This document shows positions 19,301-26,147 of a stretch of DNA of 32,882 bases, one piece after another. The notes beneath the pieces are model-generated. The model ran no database searches and was not told the DNA's origin. It worked only from the letters and a program-made list of their open reading frames with translations. How positions within the stretch are numbered: the stretch's first letter is position 1; the number at the start of each line of letters is the position of its first letter. The stretch lies in the NCBI GenBank assembly GCA_002720975.1, contig PBIX01000084.1, positions 1 through 32,882 of the forward strand, written 5' to 3'. Made by a program: the position numbers and the translations under genes. The stretch comes from Planctomycetota bacterium (GTDB lineage Bacteria; Planctomycetota; UBA1135; GCA-002686595).

Positions 19301-20072
19301 CGAGTACCGCTGCCAGGCCGATGTCCTCGCCCACGGGAAGGAGCTGTTCGTCGAGATCGTCGGCCCCCAGGCGGGCTGCCACCTCCTCCACACTCGCCTC
19401 TCCCAGTGCATCCGCCAGGGCCACATCGGGCCGGCGCAGGACTCTGTGCTCTCCCACCACGACCGTCTCGCTCCCATCCAGGGTGGCGAGGCGCTCCTTC
19501 AGGCCAGCGGGCAGGCGGGACTCTCTGGCCAGAGCCAGCGCGCTGTCGAGCACGAAGCCCGCGGCGCCTCCGGCCAGGCAGCCGGCGGCCGTATGCGGCC
19601 CAATCCCGCCTTGGCCACGGATGGGAACGGAAGCGGGCAGCGCCCCGCTCTCCAGGAGTTGTTGCAGGAGGATGAAGGTGCTACGGGTCCCTATCCGACC
19701 GCCAGCCTCACTGCCCTTGGCGATCAACGCCGTGGCCCCCGACTCCAGGGCGGCGCGTGCTTCAGAGAGGTCACGCACCTGAGCGTGTATCTCCCCAAGT
19801 CCTCTGTACGGTTCCGCATCCATCCCGGGCGCCAGAATCAAGAAGGCCGCTCCGGCGAGGAGAGCGGGGTCCACATCCCGCTGCAGCAGCACACCCACGC
19901 GTCCCGCTGCGGACCCCGCTCCGTCCAGAGCGGTCCATAGACACTGTGCCCCGGCGGAGGGATCGGCACCCAGATCGACTGCACAGGGCACACCGGCCCG
20001 TGCCAGGGCCGCCGCCAGATGAGGGTCGGGGCGACCGAAGGGAGTTATGCAGAGCAGCGGGGGCAGGCCCAT
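13311..20072 (-). CDS. type I polyketide/lipid synthase, NPD-NPD-KS-AT-ACP-KR
   Basis: A 2253-aa synthase, first gene of the operon. Two nitronate-monooxygenase/2-nitropropane-dioxygenase-like barrels lead: about 1-240, with SEAGGRIG where Arg126 replaces the usual His, and about 290-590, with VQGPMTRVSD and ECGGHVG holding His436. This fold is used as enoyl reductase by PfaD of polyunsaturated-fatty-acid synthases. KS starts at 655 (MDIAIIGMAG) with Cys842, His977 and His1017. AT (about 1200-1500) has Ser1293 in GGHSYGEL and CAFH, a malonyl-type specificity motif. One ACP has Ser1710 in LGIDSIKRIEIL, the form typical of Pfa, heterocyst-glycolipid and enediyne carriers. KR (about 1800-2235) has TGGARGI (from 1983) and Tyr2167 in DYAAAND. 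No thioesterase. With the next gene it supplies condensation, ketoreduction, dehydration and probably enoyl reduction, so it likely works iteratively. The ATG at 20072 has no clear ribosome site. Confidence 0.94.
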   Translation of the reverse strand: MGLPPLLCITPFGRPDPHLAAALARAGVPCAVDLGADPSAGAQCLWTALDGAGSAAGRVGVLLQRDVDPALLAGAAFLILAPGMDAEPYRGLGEIHAQVRDLSEARAALESGATALIAKGSEAGGRIGTRSTFILLQQLLESGALPASVPIRGQGGIGPHTAAGCLAGGAAGFVLDSALALARESRLPAGLKERLATLDGSETVVVGEHRVLRRPDVALADALGEASVEEVAARLGADDLDEQLLPVGEDIGLAAVLAKRYRTAGGIAHAVEAQALDAVGQASRQAALGPKAALAQEHGCRFPVVQGPMTRVSDGAEFAAAVAEGGGLPFLALSLMDGEQVRSLVQTTRDQLGALPFGVGLLGFLPAELRERQLEVLRDLRPPFALIAGGRPSQARALEDLGTPTYLHVPSPGLLDLFLDQGARRFVFEGRECGGHVGPRSSFSLWEAQLQRLAGFEHPEELRILFAGGIHDERSAAMVAALAAPLVERGARVGVLMGSAYIFTDEAVTSGAIDEGYRQTAVACRGTELVETAPGHATRCAVTPYVEAFRDERARLEESGAESREMWAALEQMNLGRLRVASKGLRRDGGELVTVGDEERAQTGMFMLGEVAALRDERVTILDLHRQVSEGAIDFLARRAQELSSSEDAAEGSPMDIAIIGMAGIFPGAGDLDSFWSNVVRGVDSLRDVDPVRWNPEIYCDPDGAPGETIPSPRGGFLDPVVLDPTKEGIPPKSMAAIEPVQLLSLEIARRALCDAGYATREFDRASTSVIFGAEGGNDLAGALGFRVLYKQLVGEVPSELEACLPQHTEDTFPGVLANVIAGRIANRLDLGGFNYTVDAACASSLAALECGVQSLLAGTSSMVLVGGADLHNSINDYMMFSSVQALSATGRSRPFDAEADGIVLGEAVGTVVLKRREDAERDGDRIYALIQSSAGSSDGKSLGMTAPRLEGQVRAMNRAYERLPYGPAQVGLVEAHGTGTVVGDRTELASMTQVFRADGAATAGCTLGSVKSQIGHTKCAAGIASLIKGALSLHHRVLPPTLGIKQPNRGYQPEESPFEFRKASAPWPQPQGGPRVAGVSSFGFGGTNFHVVLEEYEGLDDPGSHLPVWPEELFLLRGVERGEAQAGIDALVECLDAEDPWTLRELAHAAALRGTGPVQVALLAKDTDQLAERLHLARVFEAAEGIWVRATDAPESAPRVAFLVPGQGSQYPGMLQQLFLAFPQLSDLLDQAGPLVADLFPPEAFDHVQRLAQRNHLAQTERAQPALGLCGLAMGRLLQSVGVEPDWLGGHSYGELVALALAGALPEERLLELSSARAEAILSAVGDDPGTMAAVAASGEEIAAALHGVDDVVLANLNGPRQTVISGPTDAVNKALDRLDDCGFAARSIPVACAFHSCVVADAEATFGEYLRAFPIAPPSLPVFSNTTAAPHAADPELIRSALSEQIVRPVRFADQVQAMADAGARIFVEVGPGRVLTGLVSKILADQPVQVISTNESGRGDLSSFLSALAQLSVLGVDLDPEFLFEGRTEGGFDLDAPPDRTLAPLAWKVDGFRAVPVSGNFPPESMQPCATPPVEMVPRGSEAAIVPEVGATSEDEAQATVLAYLKNVSATLEAQRQVVLAYLGSAAPDLVRQVEATQLPAPASHSDVKAEAAAPLTPSPESVDDAGEEPTLELDQALLRIVSERTGYPEDMLDLDLDLEADLGIDSIKRIEILGALNSSSSMEMGTEEERDALVEQLASIKTLRGILEWIERQADELESPEVTPAQVEEDVDPASPAAVAPEQPLRRYAPTLVDAAALNGNRMDVSGRHFALTDDRGGVARALASGLEGLGARVRLMEEGARMNGDGHLIHLAPLASDGGPDDVRALFALTQAASPTGLESLCTATRSSGLAGGAAGFAKSYAKEHPSSRVRIVHLDPDSDPGVQAELLLAEICATDDTLEVSYAGGSRQAVQAAPLLWSVPDGEVDSPLDSDSVVLITGGARGIAGRVTSGLAQRFGCHFEVVGRSALPEGDEEARFNSATSIVDLRRLLIEARSGAAPAEIDAAAREILGAREIRTTLQAVRSAGGTAHYQSVDVRDRRSFGKCIEQIYDERGRLDGVIHAAGVIEDKLLTQKTQESFDRVFDTKVLGAHTIAQNVREDLRFLVFFSSISGAFGNRGQADYAAANDHLDKLAHSLSKTHSGRILSINWGPWEGAGMVGPDLQSEYERRGIGLIPLEGGVQALVRELGVRGGGPSQVMLMNADPEQLR

Positions 20073-20381
20073 CGGATCAGCACTTGCGTCCAGAAAACAA
20101 AATAGGTGAGGGGAAGACTAGTGGTCTACCAGACGTGACCGGCAACCCCGGGAACAGTGATGAGACCTGTCATCATCCTATCGCACGTACGGCAAATGCA
20201 GGACCAGATCGCTCTGGACGGCTGCCGCAGAGCAAGGTTCCTTCTTTGGGACAGGGATTCAGAGCTCACACGCGGGTAGAGATCCCGATCCGGTGCAGTT
20301 GGAGATCAATCTCAACCTGCCGGAGCTCGTGGGCGGATGATTTCCAGACACCCATGCCGTCCACGAAAATGCCCCCTGGAA
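20073..20381 (-). promoter_or_regulatory. leader of the synthase operon (309 bp without a gene)
   Basis: This gap between the tRNA-Pro 3' end and the first synthase gene must hold the operon promoter unless the operon is read through from the tRNA. It is less GC-rich near the start codon, with an AT-rich stretch at about 20091-20106. I see small inverted repeats (TGGT-CT-ACCA near 20131, GAGAT-CA-ATCTC near 20303), but no convincing -35/-10 pair, operator or riboswitch fold. The exact start of transcription cannot be set. Confidence 0.35.
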
Positions 20382-20458
<77 letters not shown>

Positions 20459-20557
20459 ACCGAGGGGCAGGGATCGTAGGGAGGGACCGGAGGGGGGTCA
20501 ACCGCTCGGAAGTAGCGATTTGGGGAAGAACTGGACCCCCGCGGCCCATTGGGGAGA

Positions 20558-20962
20558 ATGGGCACGGATAATCGAGCCGTGGCCAGACCCCAGAGACCCC
20601 AAGAGATCGTGCGCATCCGAGTGCGCCGCCGCCACCGCACTTGGATGTACGCCATGGTCCTGGCCACCATTGGCTGGGGCGCCTGGTGGCTCAGCTTGTT
20701 TGCGCGTCGGTTCTTCCCGGGTCTGTTCCCCGGATTCGCGATGACCTACTGGGTAGCTTGCGTGCCTGCGGCGGCAGGGCTCCTGCTGGCGATCTTCACG
20801 ATCCGGGCACGCAAGATCTGGATCCTCCTCGCCGCGGTACCCATTTGCTCCAACCTGTCCCTTCTCGCCCTGCCCTGGGTGCTGGACCGGGACGTGCTGG
20901 GTCCACAGGACACCTCGCTCCCCACTAGCCCCGGGCCGACGCAGACGGACGCCCCCGACTAG
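20558..20962 (+). CDS. small membrane protein, function unknown
   Basis: A 134-aa protein with a basic N-terminus rich in Arg ([11 protein letters not shown]), then about three hydrophobic helices ([56 protein letters not shown]) and a Pro/Thr-rich tail. No family is recognised. Arg-rich cytosolic start and short tail predict an inner-membrane protein. ATG 20558 is chosen: a GGGGAGA lies immediately before it, closer than ideal. An in-frame TTG at 20549 and GTG at 20579 are alternatives. The gene converges on the next one, and their stop codons share the bases CTAG. Confidence 0.6.
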   Translation: MGTDNRAVARPQRPQEIVRIRVRRRHRTWMYAMVLATIGWGAWWLSLFARRFFPGLFPGFAMTYWVACVPAAAGLLLAIFTIRARKIWILLAAVPICSNLSLLALPWVLDRDVLGPQDTSLPTSPGPTQTDAPD

Positions 20963-21351
20963 AGCGGGGTCGCGGCCAGGACCAACCACAAGCCCGTCAC
21001 CGCGGTGACCACCGTGAGCAGGATGACGGCAACAGCCACGCGCCCGTGGGTCGTGCGTTTGCACTTGGCCTTGATGGTCATGATCCCTGTAATGACCGGC
21101 AGGAGGTAGGCATAGACCGTGATCTGGGCGAAGGCCAGGTGCACAGGAAAGATGCGGCCTGCGGATTTGAGGTCGTATTCCTCCCCCAACTTTTCGGCGT
21201 AATAGATCGCCAATCCCAACCCGACGAACGCGAGGACCACGAGGGTCAGGTGCCTGCGGCGCAGGGACCTCTTGCCCGTGACGACGACCGCCCCCAGCAG
21301 GATGAGGGTAACGACAAGGAAGAGACCGAATCCGGTAGCTGCGGTCATCAT
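20959..21351 (-). CDS. four-helix membrane protein, possibly DUF420-like
   Basis: A 130-aa protein with four predicted transmembrane helices (FGLFLVVTLILLGAVVV; LTLVVLAFVGLGLAIYY; VHLAFAQITVYAYLLPVITGIM; VAVAVILLTVVTAVTGLWLVL). Two His residues near helix ends (PVHLAF and THGRVA) recall the heme- or metal-linked His of DUF420/cytochrome-b561-like proteins, but the match is loose and I do not claim it. The ATG at 21351 starts 4 nt after gpsA, in the same direction, so it is probably the last gene of a plsY-gpsA transcript. A TTG at 21375 would overlap gpsA. Confidence 0.62.
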   Translation of the reverse strand: MMTAATGFGLFLVVTLILLGAVVVTGKRSLRRRHLTLVVLAFVGLGLAIYYAEKLGEEYDLKSAGRIFPVHLAFAQITVYAYLLPVITGIMTIKAKCKRTTHGRVAVAVILLTVVTAVTGLWLVLAATPL

Positions 21352-21355
21352 TCGA

Positions 21356-22390
21356 TTATCGAGGAGGAGGGGCAAGACCGTCCATTTCGGCGGCTGGCTC
21401 TCGGGTCATCAGGTCCGTCACCACTGTCCGGGGATCCTTGCCCTCAAACAGAACCGCGTGGACCTGTTCAGCGATCGGCATGGACACGGAACCCAAGGCG
21501 CTCTCTGGACCGAAGAGGGCCTTGGTGGTCCAGACGCCCTCGGCCACCATGTCCATCTCCTCCAGGATCTGCTCCAGGGTCTGGCCGCGGCCAAGGCGCT
21601 CCCCCACGCCACGGTTACGCGAGTGCTTCGAGGTACAGGTGGTGATGAGATCCCCTATGCCGGCAAGCCCGAAGAATGTGCTGACCTCGGCCCCGCGAGA
21701 CTTCCCGAAGCGCGCCATCTCCACGATGCCGCGGGTCATGAGGGCACTCTTGGCGTTGTCGCCGAGCTCGAGCCCATCGCACATGCCCGCCGCGAGAGCG
21801 ATCACGTTCTTGAGAGCCCCCGCCAGCTCTGCGCCGTAGGCGTCGCCGTGGGTGTAGACCCGGAAGCTCTCGCAGGAGAAGGCGCCCTGCACGAGCTTGC
21901 CGTGGTCCTCATTGTCGCAGCCCACCACGAGGGACGCGGGTAGACCGCGCGCGACCTCCTCAGCATGACTGGGCCCCGTCAGCACTCCGATGGATCGGTC
22001 GCCCAGGACCTGGGTCAGGATCTGCCCGGGAGTCTTGAAGGTCTCGATCTCCAGCCCCTTGCTCGCCGTGACCAGGGGCAGGGCGCCCGGTAGCGCGTCT
22101 TCAAAGCGCGAGGCGACCTGCCGCAGGTACTGGGTGGGCACCACGCTTACTGCAAGCTCGGCGCCTTCGGCAGCGTGAAACGGATCGGCGTCTACTTTCA
22201 ACGCATCAGGGAAAGGCACGCCTGGTAGAAAGCGCTCGTTGCACCGCTCGCGATTGAGAAGCTCGGCCTGTTCGGAGAAGGCGCTCCAGAGCACCGTCTC
22301 GATGCCGTTGTTGGCGAGGATCAGAGCCAATGTCGTCCCCCAGCTTCCGTCCCCTATCACCAGAGCCTTTTGAATGGACCTGTCACCCAT
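21356..22390 (-). CDS. gpsA: glycerol-3-phosphate dehydrogenase [NAD(P)+]
   Basis: A 344-aa cytoplasmic enzyme that reduces dihydroxyacetone phosphate to sn-glycerol 3-phosphate, the backbone of phospholipids. Visible are the dinucleotide-binding start ALVIGDGSWGTT (G13, G15, G18; the second residue of the loop is Asp where Ala is common), VTASKGLE, GPSHAEEVARG, the catalytic-Lys segment GALKNVIALAAG, and GLAGIGDLITTCTS with SRNRGVG. Length and motifs match the family. It overlaps the 3' end of plsY by 8 nt and has GGGAGA 8 nt before its ATG. The pairing makes glycerol 3-phosphate and its first acylation a single unit. Confidence 0.96.
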   Translation of the reverse strand: MGDRSIQKALVIGDGSWGTTLALILANNGIETVLWSAFSEQAELLNRERCNERFLPGVPFPDALKVDADPFHAAEGAELAVSVVPTQYLRQVASRFEDALPGALPLVTASKGLEIETFKTPGQILTQVLGDRSIGVLTGPSHAEEVARGLPASLVVGCDNEDHGKLVQGAFSCESFRVYTHGDAYGAELAGALKNVIALAAGMCDGLELGDNAKSALMTRGIVEMARFGKSRGAEVSTFFGLAGIGDLITTCTSKHSRNRGVGERLGRGQTLEQILEEMDMVAEGVWTTKALFGPESALGSVSMPIAEQVHAVLFEGKDPRTVVTDLMTREPAAEMDGLAPPPR

Positions 22391-23057
22391 GGCTGTGGTC
22401 TCCCGGTGAATCCTTGGGCGCCTGCCCGGCGCGGGGCTCGGTGCCTTGCAGCATGCGAGAGATGTTCTGTCGATGGCGCACGACCACTAGTAGAGCAAGC
22501 AGGCCGCAGCCCACCAAGAGAGGTGTGTCATCCGGATAAAACCACCAGGCTGCCATCGGGAAACCAAGCCCCATCAGGATGGATGCCAACCCCACATAGC
22601 GGGTCGTCTTCAACGTGATGACCCAGATGACACCCGCGCTGAGAACGATGCGGTAGTCCACGGCCACGATCGCTCCGCAGGCGGTCGCTACCCCCTTACC
22701 CCCTTTGAGGCGCAGATAGAGGGGAAAGCAGTGGCCCAGCACGGCCGCCGCGCCGCAAAGGACGCGGGCTTGGGAATCCACTTCGCCGCCCACCAAGGCG
22801 GGAGCAATCACGACCACCGGAGCCCAGCCCTTGGCGCAGTCGAGGGCGAAAGAAACCAGGCCCCAACCGCGGCCCAGGGCCCGCATGGTATTGGTGGCCC
22901 CGATATTGCCGCTGCCCAGCTGACGCAGGTCCTCCCCCTTGAGCACGCGGGTGAGCAGCAGTCCGAAGGGCACGGACCCGAGCAGGTAACTCGCCAGCAC
23001 CGCCAGGAGCAGGGGACCGGGAGAGCCGATCTGGGGGATCAGGGAGAGGGGGGCCAT
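22383..23057 (-). CDS. plsY: acyl-phosphate:glycerol-3-phosphate acyltransferase
   Basis: A 224-aa inner-membrane enzyme that acylates glycerol 3-phosphate at sn-1 using acyl phosphate, the first committed step of phospholipid synthesis. The three family signatures are all present: GSGNIGATN (48-56), KGGKGVAT (118-125) and RHRQNI (194-199), between about five hydrophobic helices. The tail after 200 is hydrophilic. It is co-transcribed with gpsA (8-nt overlap) and diverges from the hydantoinase gene across 97 bp. The usual partner, plsX, is not in the window. Confidence 0.97.
   Translation of the reverse strand: MAPLSLIPQIGSPGPLLLAVLASYLLGSVPFGLLLTRVLKGEDLRQLGSGNIGATNTMRALGRGWGLVSFALDCAKGWAPVVVIAPALVGGEVDSQARVLCGAAAVLGHCFPLYLRLKGGKGVATACGAIVAVDYRIVLSAGVIWVITLKTTRYVGLASILMGLGFPMAAWWFYPDDTPLLVGCGLLALLVVVRHRQNISRMLQGTEPRAGQAPKDSPGDHSHG
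22399..22404 (-). promoter_or_regulatory. ribosome binding site GGGAGA for gpsA
   Basis: GGGAGA on the minus strand lies 8 nt before the gpsA ATG at 22390, inside the last codons of plsY. It supports this start and translation within a plsY-gpsA transcript. Confidence 0.6.
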
Positions 23058-23154
23058 GGGGGCAGTACGCGCGGGACGGGCGGGCGATCAAAGGGTACCC
23101 TGCGGCCACCCCGTGCAACCAGCATGCGGCGAGCCTCCCGCCCCCACACCTCCC

Positions 23155-25206
23155 ATGCCCCCCCCTTCCCCCAGACGACAACGGCCAACCACCCGTGCCG
23201 CCACCTTGGGCGTGGACACGGGCGGCACCTTTACGGATCTGGCACTGCTCGCCTCCGACGGCACGCTGACCACGTGCAAGGTGCCCTCCACGCCGGAGGA
23301 TCCGTCGTTGGCCCTGGAAGCGGGGATGCAGGCCTTGAGCGTCCAGGCTTCCGATGCCATGGAGGATTGTGACGTCATCCACGGCACGACCGTCGCCCTG
23401 AACGCTCTGCTCACGGGACGCACCGCACCCACCGCACTGATCACCAACCGCGGCTTCCGGGACCTGCTGGAGATCGGTCGCGGGGAACGCCCGGTCCTGT
23501 ACGACCTGCAACCCCAGCGACCCACGCCGCTCGTCCCGCGCCACCGGCGGTACGAAATTGACCAGCGCACCTGGCCTTCGGAAGAGGGTGCTCTGGTTGA
23601 GGTGGCCCGCCCCAAGGCCAGCGAGGTGGCACGCCTCAAGAAGACGCTGCGCAGCAGCGGCGCGCGCAGCCTGGCTCTGTGCCTGCTGCACTCCTACGCC
23701 GACCCCGGAATCGAGACCCGCCTCGCGCGCGCGCTGGAGAAGCTGGGCCTGCCCATCACCTGCTCCGGCACCCTGCTGGGAACACACCGCGAGGTCGAGC
23801 GCTTCTCCACCGCCTGCGCCAATGCAGCCCTGACCCCCATCATGGCCGACTACCTCTCGCGACTCGGGAGGCTCCTGCCTCCTGAGCGGCTCTCCATTCT
23901 GCAGAGCTCGGGCGGAACACTACCCGCCAACCGGGCCGCCATCGAACCCGTGCGCGTGCTCTTCAGCGGCCCCGCGGGCGGCGTGGTTGGCGCGGCACAC
24001 GCAGCGCGTCAGGCAAAGCTGGGAGCCATCGTGACTTTGGACATGGGAGGCACAAGCACCGATGTGGCCTTCCACTCACCGGAGGCCGGCCTCTCCAACA
24101 CGGTGCACGATGCGGCGGTTGCCGGCCATCCCATCGCCGTACCCGCACTGGACATTCACACCATCGGCTGCGGCGGGGGCTCGCTGGTTCGGGTGGATGC
24201 GGGAGGTGTCCTGCACGTGGGGCCGGGAAGCGCCGGTGCCGATCCGGGACCCATCTGCCATGGGCGAGGAACGGAGCCGACGGTCACCGATGCCTGCGTC
24301 CACCTGGGATACATCGAGGCGCAAGGGTTCTTGGGCGGACAATTGGACCTGGACGTCGAAGGTGTCACCAGCGCCTTCGAGGCGCTTGGCAAGCGCATCG
24401 GCGTGGACTCCGTACGCGCAGCAGAGGCCGTGCTCGACCTGGCCCATGCGGCCATGCGCCGGGCCCTGGGAGTCATGACCATGCAGCGTGGTCAAGATCC
24501 CGCCACCTTGCCTCTGGTCGCGTTCGGCGGCGGTGGCGGGCTGCACGCCGCCGCTCTGGCGGGAAGCCTGAACATGCCCGGGGTTCTCATCCCCGCCCAC
24601 CCGGGTGTGCTCTCCGCCCTGGGCATGGCCAGCGCGGATGCCCTGTGTGACCACGAGCGCACGATCCTCGCGCCCCTCGCCCAATGGTCGGCATCCGAGC
24701 GCAAGCTTGCCTTCTCCGAGTTGACGGGTCAGGGACAGAGTGAATTGCAGGCGGCAGGCCACTCCGTCCGTAGCATTCGCTTCGAGCGCAACCTGGCCCT
24801 GCGCTACCGCGGACAGTCATTCGAGTTGAACCTGCCTGAAGGCAGCCACCTGTCCCGGCGTTTTGCGGACCTGCACAAGGAGCGCTACGGTTGGAATCTG
24901 CCTGGAACCGAGATTGAACTGGTCGCCTTGCGGGCGCGCGCTTTTGCTCCCGCAATCAACGGGGCGCAGCCAGCGGATACCGGGCCTCGCAAGCGTCCCG
25001 CCCCCAAGAGCACCTTGCTGGGAACCCGGCGCGCCTGGTTCGGACGCTGGCACCGCACCGCTCTCTACCAGCGCGCGGATCTCGCCCCGGGTCACATCGT
25101 GTCGGGGCCGGCTCTCGTACAGGAGTACAGCGCCACCACGCTCATACCTCCTCGCCATCAGGCCACGGTGGGAGCCCACGGTCACCTGTGGCTCACCCCG
25201 TCCTAG
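23155..25206 (+). CDS. hydantoinase A / 5-oxoprolinase-like ATPase (HyuA family), unpaired
   Basis: A 683-aa protein of the HyuA family, the subunit of ATP-dependent N-methylhydantoinase, 5-oxoprolinase and acetone-carboxylase-type enzymes that phosphorylates the substrate. Visible features are the N-terminal phosphate loop LGVDTGGTFTD (from about residue 18), HGTTVALNALL, FSGPAGGV, LDMGGTSTDV (D296), CGGGSLV and FGGGGGLHA (from 457). The ATG at 23155 is chosen because the frame upstream (open to 23056) runs into plsY's start and codes for Pro/Ala-rich sequence unlike the family; the chosen length is normal. The usual HyuB partner is missing: a tRNA gene follows 21 bp later. The substrate cannot be named. 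Confidence 0.88.
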   Translation: MPPPSPRRQRPTTRAATLGVDTGGTFTDLALLASDGTLTTCKVPSTPEDPSLALEAGMQALSVQASDAMEDCDVIHGTTVALNALLTGRTAPTALITNRGFRDLLEIGRGERPVLYDLQPQRPTPLVPRHRRYEIDQRTWPSEEGALVEVARPKASEVARLKKTLRSSGARSLALCLLHSYADPGIETRLARALEKLGLPITCSGTLLGTHREVERFSTACANAALTPIMADYLSRLGRLLPPERLSILQSSGGTLPANRAAIEPVRVLFSGPAGGVVGAAHAARQAKLGAIVTLDMGGTSTDVAFHSPEAGLSNTVHDAAVAGHPIAVPALDIHTIGCGGGSLVRVDAGGVLHVGPGSAGADPGPICHGRGTEPTVTDACVHLGYIEAQGFLGGQLDLDVEGVTSAFEALGKRIGVDSVRAAEAVLDLAHAAMRRALGVMTMQRGQDPATLPLVAFGGGGGLHAAALAGSLNMPGVLIPAHPGVLSALGMASADALCDHERTILAPLAQWSASERKLAFSELTGQGQSELQAAGHSVRSIRFERNLALRYRGQSFELNLPEGSHLSRRFADLHKERYGWNLPGTEIELVALRARAFAPAINGAQPADTGPRKRPAPKSTLLGTRRAWFGRWHRTALYQRADLAPGHIVSGPALVQEYSATTLIPPRHQATVGAHGHLWLTPS

Positions 25207-25227
25207 TGCCCCCTGGACGGTCGAATG

Positions 25228-25302
25228 TGGAGCGGCTGAAGGGACTTGAACCCTCGACATCAACCTTGGCAAGGTTGCGCTCTACCACTGAGCTACAGCC
25301 GC
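25228..25302 (-). tRNA. tRNA-Gly (anticodon GCC)
   Basis: A complete minus-strand cloverleaf: acceptor GCGGCTG/CAGCCGC, encoded CCA (25228-25230), D arm GCTCAGTGGTAGAGC, anticodon stem CAACC/GGTTG around TTGCCAA (anticodon GCC at 25268-25270), T arm GAGGG-TTCAAGT-CCCTT with one G-T pair. It is 75 nt with CCA. Reads GGC and GGU glycine codons. Confidence 0.97.
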
Positions 25303-25391
25303 GTCCGGATTGCGAGGATAGCCTGCCCTGACGCTCTGGCAAGGGATCGCTCCAAAATCATGGTCTCCGGTGGATCCCGAGGGATGGGCTG

Positions 25392-26147
25392 CTAGACCCC
25401 TCCACCCGTGGCCACGTAGGTGGCCACCCAGGCCCCTGCGCTTTGTGCCGCTTGGGTCACGTCCGCACCCTGGGCCATGTGGGCGGCGAGAACCGTGGCG
25501 AAGCGACACCCCGTCCCACGGCGGGATCCCTCAATGCGTGGCCGCTCGAGCCAGTAGGGCTCATGGCCGGGCCGCGCCACCAGATCCTGCAGGGGGTCCT
25601 CGCCGCCGTGCCCTCCCTTGACCACGACTGACTCGGCACCCCCGGAGAGCAGGTTGCGGGCCGCAGCCACACGCTGAGCAGGAGAGACCAGAGCGTCGAC
25701 CTCCACGCCCGCCAGGAGTGCGGCCTCGTCCAGGTTGGGAGTGAGGATGGGCCCCATGGGAAGCAGCTCTTCACGGAGAATCCCCAGCGCCCTGGTGTTC
25801 AAGAACCTGAAGCCGCTCGAGGACTCGATGACCGGGTCAAAGACCCAATGCCGATCGCCGAGTTCACTGAGAAGCTCAATGGCTGCCAGGAGGTGTTCGG
25901 GGCCGGGAAGCAGTCCGATCTTGACGCCCTCGCAGCGGGGCAGAGCAGCCCGGGCCTCCGCCAGCCATTCTTCGGGCTCGCGGGCACCGAGAGCATGGAC
26001 GGCCCGCTCGTCTTGTTCGGTATGCGCCGTGGCCACCAGGTGCGGCCTCACACCGACTGACTCAGCCGCCTGACGATCAGCGTCCAAACCCGCAGCCGCA
26101 CTGGAGTCCACACCACCGATACAGAGCAGGGTGATGTCCGCGGTCAT
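25392..26147 (-). CDS. thiD: hydroxymethylpyrimidine/phosphomethylpyrimidine kinase-like
   Basis: A 251-aa ribokinase-fold kinase. ThiD phosphorylates hydroxymethylpyrimidine and its monophosphate in thiamine synthesis and salvage. Matching motifs are GGVDSSAAAGLDAD (11-24), FDPVIESSSG (103-112), TPNLDEA (136-142), VKGGHG (176-181) and GTGCRFA (211-217) with the catalytic Cys214. The substrate-side residues differ somewhat from enterobacterial ThiD (VDSSAAAG instead of the usual DPSGGAG), so a related pyrimidine or pyridoxine kinase is possible. Its ATG overlaps the stop of the DHH gene (ATGA). No other thiamine gene is in the window. Confidence 0.85.
   Translation of the reverse strand: MTADITLLCIGGVDSSAAAGLDADRQAAESVGVRPHLVATAHTEQDERAVHALGAREPEEWLAEARAALPRCEGVKIGLLPGPEHLLAAIELLSELGDRHWVFDPVIESSSGFRFLNTRALGILREELLPMGPILTPNLDEAALLAGVEVDALVSPAQRVAAARNLLSGGAESVVVKGGHGGEDPLQDLVARPGHEPYWLERPRIEGSRRGTGCRFATVLAAHMAQGADVTQAAQSAGAWVATYVATGGGV

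Noticed and set aside
18465-19940. Long plus-strand open frame (491 codons) opposite the large synthase
   Set aside because: It lies antisense to well-supported NPD and linker sequence, shows no domain or motif, and is the expected shadow of GC-rich coding DNA.
8976-20072. Calling the synthases a standard polyunsaturated-fatty-acid (pfaABCDE) or enediyne cluster
   Set aside because: Single in-line ACP, NPD domains fused in front of KS, no chain-length factor and no enediyne accessory genes; relation is at domain level only.
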